The notes: generated from the sequence alone by a model not told the origin. 64,000 nucleotides of DNA from Lycium barbarum (GCF_019175385.1 NC_083348.1:1751001-1815000); one strand, 5' to 3'. Counted from the stretch's first letter, positions 1-13,196 are shown. Program-made: numbers and translations.

Positions 1-675
1 TTTAAAGTGAAGCCCATAATTCAACCAATACTCCAAGTCCAAATCCATCAAACCTCCATTTGGCCCAATATGAATTTATTTCCGTTGAGAAACCTTTTCA
101 GGCCCAAAGTGCCATAAGTTTCAACTCATCAGTCCAAACGTATGTCAATTCGGTCCAAGCCCAGTAATCAACAGTCAAAGAATAGTTTCCAGCTTTTAAT
201 CTCAGGCCCAATGTCAAAAAATGTCTCATATTAGTTCATGTTAAGCGGACTTCCAGGTCCAAATTGAATTGTCGATTTAGCCAAAAATGTTTCCTCAAAT
301 GTACCATTTTCTTTAGCCCAGAAAAAATCATTTAGTTTCAGGTTTGACACTCAGTTTTTCGTCCAAAATACACCTCTGTCATGACCAGTTTTAAAACCAA
401 TTTATCCCAATCAATCAACGTCCAGTTTTTGTGATCAATTTTCAGCAAAATCTTTACCATCTTTTGACCTCCAAAATAATTTTTATTTGATCTAAAAATC
501 TGAAAGTGCCCATGCTAAGATTATTTTTTATCAAGTGAGGATTTAAAAGAAAAAGATTTGTACCAATTTTAGTTTAAACGCCTATTTAAACTAAGTGTTA
601 ATCCTAACTCTGCACTCATAAAAGTTCCACTAATAATAAGGTTTAATTTTACAACCCATACATCAAATAATTTTA
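1..675. other. AT-rich non-coding sequence, probably distal part of the Ogre-like LTR
   Basis: There is no open frame of note. The stretch is rich in 'ggcccaa' and 'ccaaatcc' words like those in the LTR sequence to the right of the Helitron. I infer that it is the continuation of the minus-strand LTR that starts at 6380 and was split by the Helitron. The far LTR end (TGTCATACCCC-like) is not seen in the window. Confidence 0.35.
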
Positions 676-1235
676 ACTATATAGAAGAGCCGGTTGGCTC
701 ACCTTTTCATCATCAGTCCATTAAAAAAAGGTGTGGGCCCATATTAAACACAAACCAATTTTTTTAAAAAAAAAAAAAAAAAAAAGTGGAACCCACCATC
801 TCCAAAGTCACGGGAAAAAAAATTGATCCCATATTAACAAAATCAAGCAATATAAAAAAAAAAAAAAAGTGAATCCCATATTAAAAAAAAAAAAACAATG
901 TCAAAAAAAAAAGTGCATCCCATATTAAAAAATCAAACAATATTCATGTAATTTACAAAATATCTCATTAAATCAATAATGATGGATTCATTGCCACATG
1001 CGTATCAACCCAATAGTGGGAGCAAATGAAATTATTATACAACAAAAAACATAGACCCCATATTATTGCTTTTCTTCAAAAGGTTAAGTAGCCAAACCAT
1101 ACAATTTTCTTTCTTTTTTTATATTAGCCTGAGATGTAATTATCTAGATATTGAACTATTGTATTTGCTATTCCGCCATGTTATTTATTTGTTGTGTTTA
1201 ATAAAATAAATATACTTAAAATACTTATATTTTAC

Positions 1236-1430
1236 TACTATATAGAAGAGCCGGTTTATAAGCAAGATCATCGTCCGTCTTTTGGTCCCACTTTTTAATT
1301 TAAGGGCAAAAAAATCCTTTGTGGTCCCACCCACTTTTTTATTTAAGGGCAAAAAAATGACATTTTATACTTTATATTACCAACTCTTCTAAAAAGTAGA
1401 TAGAAATACTTTATTATATTTCTATTTTTC
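1236..1430 (+). mobile_element. Nested 5'-end Helitron fragment
   Basis: This segment begins with the 'ACTATATAGAAGAGCCGG' box and contains two copies of a 'ttaagggcaaaaaaat' word separated by 'gtggtcccac'. The same segment is present, reverse-complemented, at about 22525-22700 in Helitron copy 2. It was therefore part of the family ancestor or was inserted before the two copies separated. Confidence 0.5.
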
Positions 1431-2586
1431 GACTATATAGAAGCATCGGTTTACCCATGCTTCATCGTCAGTCACTCTTAAAACAAAAAATAAGATGGAC
1501 CACATACTAAAAACACCAAGCAATATTTAAAAAAAAAAGGAAAAAAAGTGGACCCCACCCTCTCCAAACTCATTAAAAAAAAGAAGTAAACCCCATATTA
1601 AAAAAACAAGCAATGTCAAAAAAAAAAAATTGCACCCCGTATATTAAAAAATCAAACAATATTCATGTAATTCCCAAAGTATCCCCATCAAGTCAATAAT
1701 AGTGGATTCATTGCCACGTGCGTATCAACCCATTAGTGGAAGTAAATGAAATTATTGCACAGCAAAAAATATGGACCCCATAATATTGCTTTTTTTCAAA
1801 AGGTTAAGTAGCCAAATACATACAATTTCCTTTATTTTCTTATATTAGCCTGATATCTAATCTAGATATTTAACTGTTGTATTTGCTATTCCGTCATGTC
1901 ATTTATTTGTTATGCTTACTAAAATAAATATACTTAAAATATTTATATTTTAAAATAAGATAGAATTTAATTACTTTTTCATTTTTATTCTTACTCTAAT
2001 AAATGTGAAAAAAGATTAATATCAAATGAAGATCAAATAATGAATAAGATAAATTAGTCAAATTATAATTCTAATTGACGTTTCCTTAAAAAAAAACCAT
2101 GCAAAAAACTACATGACAAGTAAAATGAGCTAAACCGAGATTATTTACCAAAAATTAAAAAACAATATTTCTTCGTTTAAATAGAAAATCAATTTCTACT
2201 TTGTTTCGTTTTAAAGATGTAAAATTAATTTAATAATTTGAATTAGAATTATCCAAATCAAAATTTGATAAAAAATAATAAGTATTTTACACCTTTAAAT
2301 TAATCAAAATAAAATTGAAAGTATCAACTGATGCTTAAATATTGCTATTGTTTTATCTCAACGAGAGGAAAATAGTTTCCTTTTAAACAAGTCTTCTATT
2401 TTAAAAAGTATTAATAAATTTTTGCCGACTTTGTATTCGTAGCAAACATGAATATAATAAAGTTTTAGATACGGAGCACAAATTACAATGTTATATTAAT
2501 CGTGTTTTGAACATAGTATATATATATATATATATATCCATAAAAACAGTATAAACTTATGTATGTTTATTATCAATATAAAAAAA

Positions 2587-2594
<8 letters not shown>

Positions 2595-2662
<68 letters not shown>
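2595..2662. repeat. (AT)n microsatellite in Helitron 1
   Basis: About 34 uninterrupted AT units, with a shorter (TA)n at 2518-2536. Helitron copy 2 has the equivalent AT run at 22147-22200, so the microsatellite belongs to the element. Confidence 0.95.
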
Positions 2663-2665
<3 letters not shown>

Positions 2666-2753
2666 AGCACGATCCAAACATAACTACATATACATAGATA
2701 CACTATAATCCAAAGTGTTGGGCCCGTGCGCAGCACGGGCATAGGCCATCTAG

Positions 2754-5700
2754 TCTAATAAAGAAAGGAAGGAAAATATCAACTAATGGGCTACCCGCCC
2801 CATTAGTGCCATTTTCACCCATGGCTGGGCCTTCACCATTTTTACCCATGGTTGGGCCTTCAAAATATATTAGCTTCCCTTTTTAATAATCATCCAACCT
2901 TGAACAGAATTGGAATTGGGCCTCAGCCCAATTCCTGTATGCAGGAAGGAGGACCCAGGAAGGCAAGGGGGTTTCACATATCAAAGGAGATAAAAAAAAA
3001 AAAATACCATGTACATGTAAGGGCATACAATTAGATAACTTTAAATTGCACAGAACTGGGCTAAGGCCCAATTAGCCTTATAAGTTCATTGCTTGAACCA
3101 AGGTCAGCCATGATTTGCATGACATATGTATGTATTTGAGTATACCACAGTATATACAATATTAGAAAGCTCTTGCCCCCTTTTTTCCAATTTTGCACAA
3201 GTTCCAAGGGTTTCCAGGAATCCCAGGCATGGCTAACACTAGGGAAGCTCATGCTTAATCTATATTGACCCCATAAATTCCTCATCAATGTATTTAGACC
3301 AAGGTATACCGGTCATATACACATATATACATGACCTATCAAGCATATTTGATTATGCTGTGAGCATATAGGTCTCAGAGAAAGGAATCTTGCAAACTCA
3401 ACATAGAGATAATTCAGGCAGGACATGTTTTGTAACACTGAGCACATACAGTATCAAATAAGATAGATTGACAAACCCAACAAGCACAAGACTTTAAACT
3501 ACATGTATTCAATATTCTAGTCAAGACTTAGACAAGATGAAATCATTTCATTCAAATGCATGTAAGACTCATTCAAGGCATACTCGAAATATTTTGAATC
3601 CTATAAGTCCTAAACAGGCACATTAACCTATTCCTACAAACACAAACCAAGTAAAGTGTATCAGTAGCATACAGACAAGTACAGGTCTAAGGTAAGGCCA
3701 GTTGGTAAACACTGAACACCTATATCAAGTATATGTCATGCCTTTTTTGGGAGACACAGATCCATAATCATCAAGCAACAAGATGTATTGAGTCAAGTAA
3801 GTTTATACAACGACTAGGATTGTTCCTATATGGTTGCTTTTATTTTTTAGAAGGGAAGTTAAAATAGGAGAATGAACAACTAACATGGTAAGTTTAAACA
3901 AGGACCATTGGCATTAGATATCATGACAAAAACTAGATATTTAACCATCCTAACACAACAAAAGAACAGGGAAACTCAACCTTGAGTATAAATGGTGGTC
4001 TCAATACAAAGATTGATTGCACAACATAGTTGAACTCAATGGCTTAAATCAGAGGTAGCTAAATAACATAACATAACCAAGCATGGTAGATTAACAAACT
4101 CAAGAAGCAAGAAATTGTATCCTTCTTACTAGACAAAGCTAAGATAAGTAAAACAAGTTTGGCAAGGTATTAAGTGCACTGAACTGAGTTAGATGAGACT
4201 AGGCCAACTGGGACATGTTTTAGACCAGCTGAAACTAGGTTAATTCTCCCACAGGATCAACCCCCACAACTTAGTTATGATACACTTCAATAAATGGGGA
4301 AACCAATATCAAACATGGTGTTGATCAAACCAAATAACTGGACCAAGAAAAGAAACAAGTGTTCATGCTGATTTTACATGGTAACATCCAGTCAAAGAGA
4401 AACATGATGTTAGTACTATGTTGCCATAGTGACTAAAGCAAACAAGGGATAAAACCTACTATAAATCATGACAACTAGACTGAACCAACTAATATGATAA
4501 ACAGGATATAATTACTGTGCTTAAACACTAAACCATAACAATTATACTAAAACAAACAAACAAACAAACAGACACAAGCAAGCTAAACTGAACTGAACCA
4601 ATAATTAAGCACAAAAAGGGAATGTGAACATATAAAAAGAAAAAATAAAATAAAATAGAAAGGGGACTACCTCTTTTTGGTGCAGCCTTGGTCGAGATTG
4701 GACTAGGAGATTCCAATTCTTTCCCCCAAAACTCGAATCAACAGACCAAACAAAGCAAATAAACCAATTAAAACTTTAAAACTTAAACTCACTAAAAATT
4801 AAGGGTCTTAAGCACTTAAGCTAGAAACCCTAGGTATTCAATATATAACAAGCGAAAAATTAGAGCTTTTCAAGTGTTAAGATGTCCAAGTGTGTCCAAT
4901 AATGAAAAATAAAGCCTGTATTTATAGAATTCCCAATTCTCCAAACCCTAATTTTGAATCGATGTAGGACAAGCTCAGATTTGTGGGATTTAAATCTCAC
5001 AATGAGAATCAACGGTCCAGATTCGAGTGTAGGGAAGGATAAAGGGTCAGATTTTGACCTTAAACTAGCACAATCCACTGAACTTCTCAAGAACCAACCA
5101 AAGACTAGTATTCAAAAGAGGTAGAAATAAACGCCATTAAAGAAATTCAGTAGTGAATGCTGTAAAAATGTAGAAAACGTGAAAAAGCCTAAGATAATAC
5201 CGTGTTTGGGTTGTCTTCAGGTGGAAATGGTTGATAAATGGCGGAGCCATTAATGCACTTGCCATTCTCGGCCATACAAATACCTTACCCTTCCAGCGGG
5301 CCCCTTTCATTGCCGTTTCTAGCAAGAGTGACGCAAGACAGAAAGTGTGAAAGGTGAGGCGGCTAGGGTTTCTCAAGAGGGAGAGAGAAGACCAAGACCT
5401 AAGAATCGTTTGGTTTTATGGTAAATGGGAAAATGGTAGGGGTTTTCCCCCTTAAAAACTGAATTGGGTCGGGTCTGGTACTAATTTGGACTGGGCCTAG
5501 CCAAATTTTAAGAGAAATGGGGCCTGAATCTGATATACATGTGTATACGTATGATATACGTGTATATCATATGTATATCCGCGTATACCTACGTATATAA
5601 GCAGGATTTTGACACTAATTTCAATAAATAACCAAGATTAGGAAAAGACTACTAGTTTAGGCCATTAATCAGGATTAATTAGAGTTAATTGGACAAGCAA

Positions 5701-6380
5701 AGTCTACTTTTGTAAATGAGGCCTTTAATTGACTTAGTCTTAAGACTAGGCTATTTCAAATTTAACCTCTTGGTCCAATTGGCCATATTTTAAAAGTGAC
5801 TTAGCAGTAACGACCTTGATTAATTAGACTAATGATTTTGGTCCTTTCGTGCAAGGTTATATTTCAATTAAATAGACAATTTAGAAGTAATTTTGCAATA
5901 GTAACCTCATTTATGGGTAATGATTTCCAATTGGGACACTATTAGGCTATCAATTGATTATTTTGAATCATAGCCATCAAATAATTATTAAAATTAACCA
6001 CAATTAAATGCTCAATCAAATATGCAAAAATTCTAATAATTTGACTAAATGAAAAATGGGGAAAATGATTAATTTATTTTAATCAATCAAATTCCTTGAA
6101 TTTAAATAGAGTAAAATACTTGCAATCTGTCCATTGGGCCAGTTTACCAATTGAATAAAATAATTGTTATAATTTTGTAAAATGTTCCAATTAATTTATA
6201 AGCGATTTATAAGATTTTTTAAAAAACTGCTTTACCAAATTATGGATGGCAGGTATTTTCTAAATAATTTTATAAAAATTATTTCAGCTTTCAGAAAAAA
6301 ATAGATATTTTGCTCTATTCGAATCCAGGGAATCTGGGCGATTAAAACAAATCCCGAGAGGTCAAAATTAGGTGTCAACA
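2754..6380 (-). mobile_element. Ogre/Tat-like LTR, partial
   Basis: Read on the minus strand the sequence begins TGTTGACACCTAATTTTG at 6380. This closely matches the start of the complete solo LTR at 52719 (TGTTGACACCCAATTTTG), including the following gacctc/gtccctc stretch. A pyrimidine-rich segment followed by an 'accctagccgcc' motif around 5340-5400 corresponds in position and composition to the CT-rich leader of that other LTR. No polyprotein is present. The left end is not in the window. Ogre/Tat assignment rests on LTR length and terminal motif only. Confidence 0.55.
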
Positions 6381-6553
6381 TACCCCACTAATCCACTCTT
6401 TTCATCCAATTCAATTCAATTCAAGGATGAATTTTTCACCTATAAATATATTTTCATCCTTACCTTTTGGGTGGAGCAAGTTTAGAGTGCACGAAATAGA
6501 GAGTTAAAAAAATAAAAAAATAAAATAAAAAAAGTTTAATTTAGTTAAAGGAA
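6381..6553. promoter_or_regulatory. Putative TATA-containing leader of the small split coding remnant
   Basis: A 'cctataaatat' TATA-like box at about 6439 is followed by an A-rich leader, then an ATG at 6554. This may be an original promoter and 5' leader, but no transcript evidence is available. Confidence 0.3.
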
Positions 6554-6998
6554 GATGTTCTTCTGGTGGAGCTTTGAACTCAATATATGTTCTTCTGGTG
6601 GAGCTTTGGACTCAACATCTTGTCCAGAGTTTATTGAATTGTACGACGTTGACTGTAACACCTCGTGCATTCGGGTTAAGATTTGTCTTATAAGATGGGG
6701 GGTATAATGAACCCAATTTTAGTAGTGTATAAATGGTGTTTGAAACCCAATCAAGACATGAGAAGAGTCTTTGGGCAAAACAAAGTTGAAAACCACTCTA
6801 CGGGGCATGTTCGCAAGTGAGTTTATAGATGGTCTTACTTACAACGACCATAACCCCATTATTAATTTGGAATTTGGGAAAACTTCCTTGATGAAAGTTG
6901 TAGCCCTTTGAAATATCTTTCCAACGGTATATTATGGGCCTCAAACGGACATCTGTGCAAAGAGTTATGCCCATTATACGACAGACTGTCCGAGCAGA

Positions 6999-7432
6999 AG
7001 AATTTTGACGGACCATTTGACGGTCCGTAAAACATTTTGACGGTCCGTAAAATATTTATACGGTCCGTCAAATGGTCACAGAGAATGATATTTTGAGGGT
7101 CAGTTTTACGGTTCAATTTTACGGTCCGTAAAATTGACTCAAGCTAGCGTAAAATGGTCACAGAAAACCATATTTTGCTGGGCAATTTTACGGTTCAATT
7201 ATACGGTCCGTAAAACAATTATACGGTCCGTAAAATTGACTCAGACCACCGTAAAATGAGCACAGAATGTCCAAATCACTGGAATGGTTTTACGGTAAGT
7301 TATACGGACCGTAAAACCATTATACGGGACGTAAAACCCACCGTAAAATGAGCACAGAATGTCCAAATCACTGAAATGGTTTTACGGTGAGTTATACGGT
7401 CCGTAAAACCATTATACGGAACGTAAAAATGG
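6999..7432. repeat. Array of CGGTCCG palindromes
   Basis: At least eight copies of a palindrome with core ACGGTCCGT or ACGGACCGT are embedded in A/T arms such as TTTTACGGTCCGTAAAA, interleaved with single half-sites. They sit about 350-780 bp inside solo LTR A. The larger repeat 'cgtaaaatgagcacagaatg' also occurs twice (7248 and 7342). Confidence 0.9.
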
Positions 7433-8504
7433 GCGTAGAATTGCCCGATGGGTCAGATTTTAAGATGTTAATAAGAGACCCAAACCCATTTTTTTTCATT
7501 CCCATTTCTCCTACACGACTCAAGGGTTCTCTAGAGCCATCCAAACACTTCATATGCAAGAATCCAAGTGAAACAAAAGATCCACTTCATCAATCCACCA
7601 AAACTAAGTGTGAGAAACACATCAAATCCATTCAAGTCAAGAAATTCTATAGAAGGTGGAACTAGGGTTTTGTTCAAGTGAAGTATTTCAACTCAAGGCT
7701 TATTCCTACAATAACCAAGGTAAGTTTTATGATATTTCATGATGATTAAAGTGTTGATAAGTTCTTGGGAGAATAGTAAATGGGTTTGATAAAGAGAATT
7801 ATATGAACTATGCTAGGGTTTTTGGATTGTTGACTTGGGATTGTTGTATTCATATGGTTGATGAAGAATGATGTTAATTACATCTAATTGAGATTGTAGA
7901 ATTAGCTAGGAGTAATAGAATGGGGATTGGGTGAAGAAAACACCATTAATGAAGGTTGTGGAGCTTCATGCCCACCAAGTGTTTGATAAAATGCTTAGAT
8001 GAACAAAACATGGATATCGTTGCTAATATAGAGTCCCTATGACCTGTATTGCTATAGATTAAAGTTGAAGGGATTGAAGGACATTGTGATACACTCAAAA
8101 GCAGGAAGTTAAGGTATGTATAACTTCCATCCACATGTGGGAATCTCTATGTTCTTCCCCATGATCCGTTTCGTAAAATCCATGAAGTTCAAATCCTAGG
8201 GCATTAAACCCAACATATTGGTAGCCCGTAATTATGTATTTATGTGCATGAATTTTGTATCTATATTCGTTATTGCATTCCTAATCTTCCATTACGGTTA
8301 TTAGGAAATCCTAGCTTAATCCATGAATCATGAATTCTTCCTCATGTGTTCTCATTATGTTTATATGAAACTTTATGATTTCATCCAGCAAGTTACAAGC
8401 ATGTTTTCAAGACAAGTATATATATATGATTTCGAACTATTGTTATTACTCATGAACGAAAAACACGTTTTGCAAGACTATGACAAGTTATCTTATGAAA
8501 CTAT

Positions 8505-8655
8505 ACAAGCAAGTTATGATTCATGAAAACCATGTACAAGCAAGTTATGATTCATGAAAACCATGTACAAGCAAGTTATGATTCATGAAAACCATGTACA
8601 AGCAAGTTATGATTCATGAACACTATGTACAAGCAAGTTATGATTCATGATATAC
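8505..8655. repeat. 31-bp tandem repeat in solo LTR A
   Basis: Between four and five tandem copies of a 31-bp unit beginning 'acaagcaagttatgattcat'. The last copies diverge. Solo LTR B has only a scrambled equivalent at about 33660-33830, so the expansion is specific to this copy. Confidence 0.9.
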
Positions 8656-9661
8656 CATGGGCAGCAAGTGCCACTATTTTTCATGTTCATGTTTTGGGAG
8701 TTGCATTAATTACCGAGGAGGGCTTCAGATAGCCTGAAACTACGTAGCCACCGTAGGATGAGGATCGCTCCACCCATGTTCCGGACGATCTCTCATAATG
8801 ATTGGATCCTTTCATATTTTATCAAATCTCATGTTCCCTGGCAAGGACTGAGTGTTCTGCTGGCGGGACGCAAGCACCAGACCATGGATCGGTTATAAGT
8901 TATTGCTCTCCCTACTTATCATGTTTTTACTTATGTTATATATATACATATGCACTCATGCCCATGTTCATGTCCAGGTTTTCAGTTTCAGTTCTTATCA
9001 TGTTATTCCATGTCCCATGTTGTTTCTTTCGGTTGCTTTACATACCAGTACATTCAATGTGCTGACGTCCCCTTTTATTGCCCGGGGGCCTGCATTTCAC
9101 GATGCAGGTACTGATATACAGGACGACACAACTGCTTGGTAGGACCACATTCGTATCAGCTTATTGGTGAGCCCCATCTCATTCGGGGTTTAGTCAACTT
9201 TTGTTTTATGATTAATTATGAATCTAATGGTATGCTGGGGGCCTTGTCCCAGTAAGTATGTTTTCCAGTCAGACTCATGATAGTGGTTTCATAGACTAGA
9301 CAAGTCAGTTATGTCATGTCAGACATTTGGAGTCGTATAGCCATTTTGGCTCACTTATGTTTAAACAAGTATTTTATTAAGTATTATGACTTAACATGTT
9401 TTATAAAGGCTCATCATGCATTCACGTTATATTCCACATATGTTATGTATCATGATGATTCAGCAAGCCATGTGGTTCGCTCGGTCACATGCAGTCAGGC
9501 ACCGAGTGCCGTGTTACGTCCAGGCCATGGTTTGGGGCGTGACATTGACGAGCTGTAGTATCCTGAAGGGGACAAGTTAGAGTTATACTGCTCGACCAGT
9601 GAAGATTATGCAGCAGTGGGCTTGAATCTCCTTAAAAAGAGCAAGATATTCGCGCCTCAGC

Positions 9662-11205
9662 CACAATAATTATTTATTTATTTTTGTTCATTTTATTTTT
9701 CAACTGTAACATGTTGTAATTTGTGGTATATTCACCAACACTAACTATTACAATAATACAAAAAAGTAAGATTTGTAAAATTTCAAGCAGAAATTACAGA
9801 AGTCAAAGCATCTGACCAAAATAAAACCAAGAAGCTGTGTTGCTTAAAGATATTACAATTGGAAAAGTGCACCAATGTGCACTAAGGCAAATGTCAAAAG
9901 TGAGAATTTGAATAGAATGGCCAACAAAATTTCATCCAAACCCTGCGTGAAAGTGTTTGAAGACTCGATATAGTTTTAGGTAGTCGATCCAGCAAATGAA
10001 TCACCAACTGGCGATTATACCATTTATGGCAACTTCGCTTTCTCTACCACCAGCATCACAAACTTTGTATTTAAATCCATGCTTTGCAAGGAAAGATCCA
10101 ACTGTCCTCCATTAACTTGCTCTGGATTTCCATGTGTACGTGAAATAGCGTTTAAAACAGGTTATAGATATGTTGCTAATTGCTTTTGTAAAGCTAGGTA
10201 TCATTTGATGTGTCGGTTGTCCAATGAATTCTGGAAAATGCTGCTGCTTTGACTACCCATTTTTCAATATGGACTGAAGAGACGGAAACCATGATTTCTA
10301 GAGAGGGCTTGTTCAACTTGTAAAAACTGTATGCATCTGCCTCATTTAAAGGGAAAAGATTCCTCCTATTAATCACTGGAAGTAAATAAAACGTGTTGAA
10401 GACAATTTCTAAGTCTTCTCATTTGGAAGAAAATTCAAGTGAAATTGACGATCCTTAACTTCTTCTTCCCAATCTACTAGTCTTAAAATCTTTATACTGA
10501 ATTGCTGATTTGTCCCCCTCTTTAGTGTTGGGTTTTCCTGTGCACAATTCCATTTAGAAGTTTTTGGGTCTAATCAATTCTTAAGAAACAAAAAGAGAGC
10601 TTATACACGGCATTCCAACAGACTTTTGAGGTTCGGCAACTGGAAATAGTACTACTCGAGTTATACAGTTTGGGGGTACGATTGCAGAGACTACCCTTGA
10701 ACTATGGTTAAAAGTATAACAGTTTGTAAGATAAATCCAATTCATTGAATTATTAAGTAGACACGTGTCAACAGATTAAGGAAGAACTGGACAAAATGAG
10801 GAGATTGCCACTGGAGGGGAGCCAAATCCTGAATAAATGCCTCTCTTTTATTCAGGTCATGTGGCTGAATGAGCTCAATTCACATTAAATAGAGCGTAAG
10901 AGGAGCATACAAGATGGATGAAGCAGTCCTTGCCAACTTTAGGATACACACACATAAAAATGGAATTGGTTAAGGACAATGAGGATTTTCCTATCAAATT
11001 TTTCATTTGTTCAATGCACTTTTTTTGAGCTTATTTGGTAATGGGAGCCCCCAATTGCTTTCCTTTTGTGTATACTTTTGTAATTGTACTGTGGAGGTAA
11101 ACTCTATGTCCCACCATATACTAGAAGGCTTGAAGTATTGCAACTCCAACTTCTATGACCGCTGTGCGAACAAAAATCTATATTATTAGCCAAAAAAAAA
11201 AAAAA
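9662..11205. other. Non-coding region with weak coding-like fragments
   Basis: No gene can be supported. Around 10045-10380 short minus-strand frames look protein-like (for example FKYKVCDAGGRESEVAINGI and NEADAYSFYKLNKPSLEIMV) but are separated by stops, lack clear splice continuity and match no family I recognise. They may be remnants of a decayed gene. The rest is AT-rich. Confidence 0.3.
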
Positions 11206-11410
11206 AAAAACTAAGGTATACCTAAGGTATATTAATAGTGTCAGACCTTTTTGGGCAAAACGGTGCAAGTCTTGTCCGAAAACGAATAATATAATATCCT
11301 CTTAAAAGCATCTTTGGGATGATTTAGCCCAATAATACAAATCCCCCTACTAGCTAGACTATTATTGGCTTCCTAGCTACCAATTAAACAGTATTTTGTG
11401 AGTGTTAATA
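11206..11410. mobile_element. TRIM-like LTR remnant
   Basis: This segment resembles the TRIM LTRs at 35707 and 36163: 'gtcagacctttttgggcaaaacgg', an 'aataatat..atcctcttaaaag' block and 'tttagcccaa'. It shares about 80 bp more on its right with a second remnant at 63073-63290 ('ctactagctagact..ttgtgagtgttaataact'). The LTR start is missing. Confidence 0.5.
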
Positions 11411-13196
11411 ACTGCAAAACATTTAAAAGTTTGTCTACTTTTAGACGCATGGTTCTATCTTGCTTTCAAAAGTGTTTAATTTTTTCAAGCCCGATAAAAG
11501 TTCAATTTACTCCTATGATTTAGCTGATTTTGTAATTGAGCAAACTTGTGTATATGTAAGCAATTGTGATGTCATTAGTATATCAGTTGCGATTGTTTGT
11601 GAAAGAAGGCATGAATTGTCATGATCAGTGGCAGAGCTAGAAATTCAAATAAGGCAATTAAAAAAAATATTCTTGTGCCAAGGGGATCCAACCATTTACA
11701 TATATGCAGAAAAAAAAAATTACCCCGTTAGATAGTATAATTTTTCGACAAAGTTCAATTGAACCCCCTTACACCTCTCTGCCTCAACCGCTAGTCATGA
11801 CTCAATCTAGAGTCATGACCGACGCTTAGGGGTAGCGACCCCAAGTAAACCTTCCCAAGATCTTATGGAAAAGCAGGCAGGGTTTTTTCCATATTTCTTG
11901 GATACCCGATTATCTTTTGAAGTGCACAGTTACACAAATTTGCAGCAAAGATAGCATACAACCTAAACCTTCCAAGTCAGGAACTTGGTTAGCCTGGCTA
12001 ACTTGGCCATATAATGCGAAGCGCTTAAAGCATCAAACTAGCAATAATATGACCAGCATGAAATGACAGTCAACAACAAATTTTCAGATATAAAAACAAA
12101 GTATTTGCAAAGGAGAGACATCATCTCCACCAAAGATAGTTGTTAATGGTTTCAAGACAACCCAAAAAACATGGCAGATTGCTTTAGTCACACCTTCCAG
12201 ACACCACTAGAAAAACCTATTGTTGGCCAAGATCATTCTTCCATGCTATGACCCTATAGATGAACAAAAGAAAGGTATTGTCAAATGATAATCTTAGATG
12301 CTTCTTAGATGAATGGACATTAAAGGACAAACAGAATAATAACACAAGGACAAGGACGAGAAACCAAATTTTCATCAATGTAAAATTTCATTTAGCTGCG
12401 GACCATTGATGAAGCTTCTAAAACAGGCCCCATTAGAATTTGCAGATTCATCAATTACATCCCGCTATGCCTCTCAATGCAGACAAATGAGGAATACGGC
12501 CCCTAATACAAAGTGAAAACCTAAATAGCCTCCTGGTTACAAGGACTCTCATTTACCTAGATGTACTTGTTAGAAATTATATGTGCTTGTATCAGATATT
12601 TACCTACACCTCGAGTTTATTGTAACTAACAACAACAAGAAGCTGCCTAGAAAACAATAGTTGCCCAAAAAATAGCTCCAATGGAACCTAAAACTGATCG
12701 AGAAGCTCATGATTTCTAAATAGGTGTTGATACCTTCCAATATTGAGAAGAAAACAACAGTTTAGCCTATACAGAGATGTGAATCACTTTTGACTATGCC
12801 AATTTAATGGTGAACATGGAGAATTATTTATTATATCAGCTCTGAGTTCATATTGTTCTGAAAGAAAACAAACTTGCAGCAAGATTCATCTGTGCTGCAG
12901 CAAATTCCAAGTTGACATTCTACCAGAAAGCAGTTTGACGACTGAAAGCCCGTACTGTTTTCCAGTTTGTTAGGACAACGATTACAGGAGTTCAGCTAAT
13001 AAAATGGAAAGGAAAATACACTGCTAAGAACAAGAATGGGGGATGAGAAAAGAGAGAGGGGATGGAAAGGAAATATTTCTTAGCCTAAAAACATAATCTG
13101 CACCATTCAAATCCATAGTCAACTGATGGTAAGTTTTTACCATGGAATTAATAATGTAACACAATTTTGAGTAAAAAGGTGCAATCAATTAGAAAA
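11411..13196. other. Intergenic AT-rich region
   Basis: I see no gene here. At about 11630-11800 a possible MITE remnant has 'ggcagag' and 'ctctgcc' ends, without a convincing duplication. The remainder has no recognisable structure. Confidence 0.4.

Larger units (their letters stand above)
676..2753 (+). mobile_element. Non-autonomous Helitron, copy 1
   Basis: The 3' end has the Helitron signature: a perfect 8-bp-stem hairpin (GCCCGTGC, loop GCA, GCACGGGC, 2722-2740), a 9-nt spacer, then CTAG (2750-2753) followed by T. The 5' part starts with a 'CTATATAGAAGAGCCGG' box near 678. That box recurs at about 1240 and, diverged, at about 1432, so truncated relatives are nested inside. There are no Rep/helicase frames, so it must be mobilised in trans if at all. 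A reverse-oriented relative lies at 22057-24775. The exact 5' base is uncertain because the usual TC start is not clear. Confidence 0.75.
6654..9544 (+). mobile_element. Solo LTR A (Gypsy-like, 2.9 kb)
   Basis: It starts TGTAACACC and ends GGGGCGTGACA, and is flanked by perfect 5-bp duplications TTGAC (6649-6653 and 9545-9549). No gag-pol frames, PBS or PPT lie inside, so it is a solo LTR left by LTR-LTR recombination. Its 3' two-thirds is closely related to solo LTR B (32045-34740). Long LTRs of this style fit chromovirus Tekay/Del-type Gypsy elements, but there is no internal region here to prove it. Confidence 0.85.
6554..9661 (+). pseudogene. Small unidentified coding remnant split by a solo LTR
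   Basis: An open frame from ATG 6554 runs through 6653 and ends with residues CPEFIELYDVD. It is cut by the solo LTR 6654-9544, whose 5-bp duplication is TTGAC. If the element and one TSD are ignored, the same frame resumes and reads to a TAA at 9659-9661 through YPEGDKLELYCS and ends KSKIFAPQPQ. One in-frame TAG lies at 9556-9558, three codons after the junction. Composition looks coding on both sides, which supports a real ancestral exon. A direct duplication of about 30 bp ('tgttcttctggtggagctt', near 6555 and 6588) lies at its 5' end. I do not recognise the family. Confidence 0.5.

Noticed and set aside
2557..2742. Tyrosine/isoleucine repeat peptide
   Set aside because: Translation of the (AT)n microsatellite; the same applies at 22004-22216.
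8323..9558. Several plus-strand open frames such as those at 8802 and 8852
   Set aside because: All lie within solo LTR A, recur with frameshifts in solo LTR B (34080-34339), and show no protein family features.
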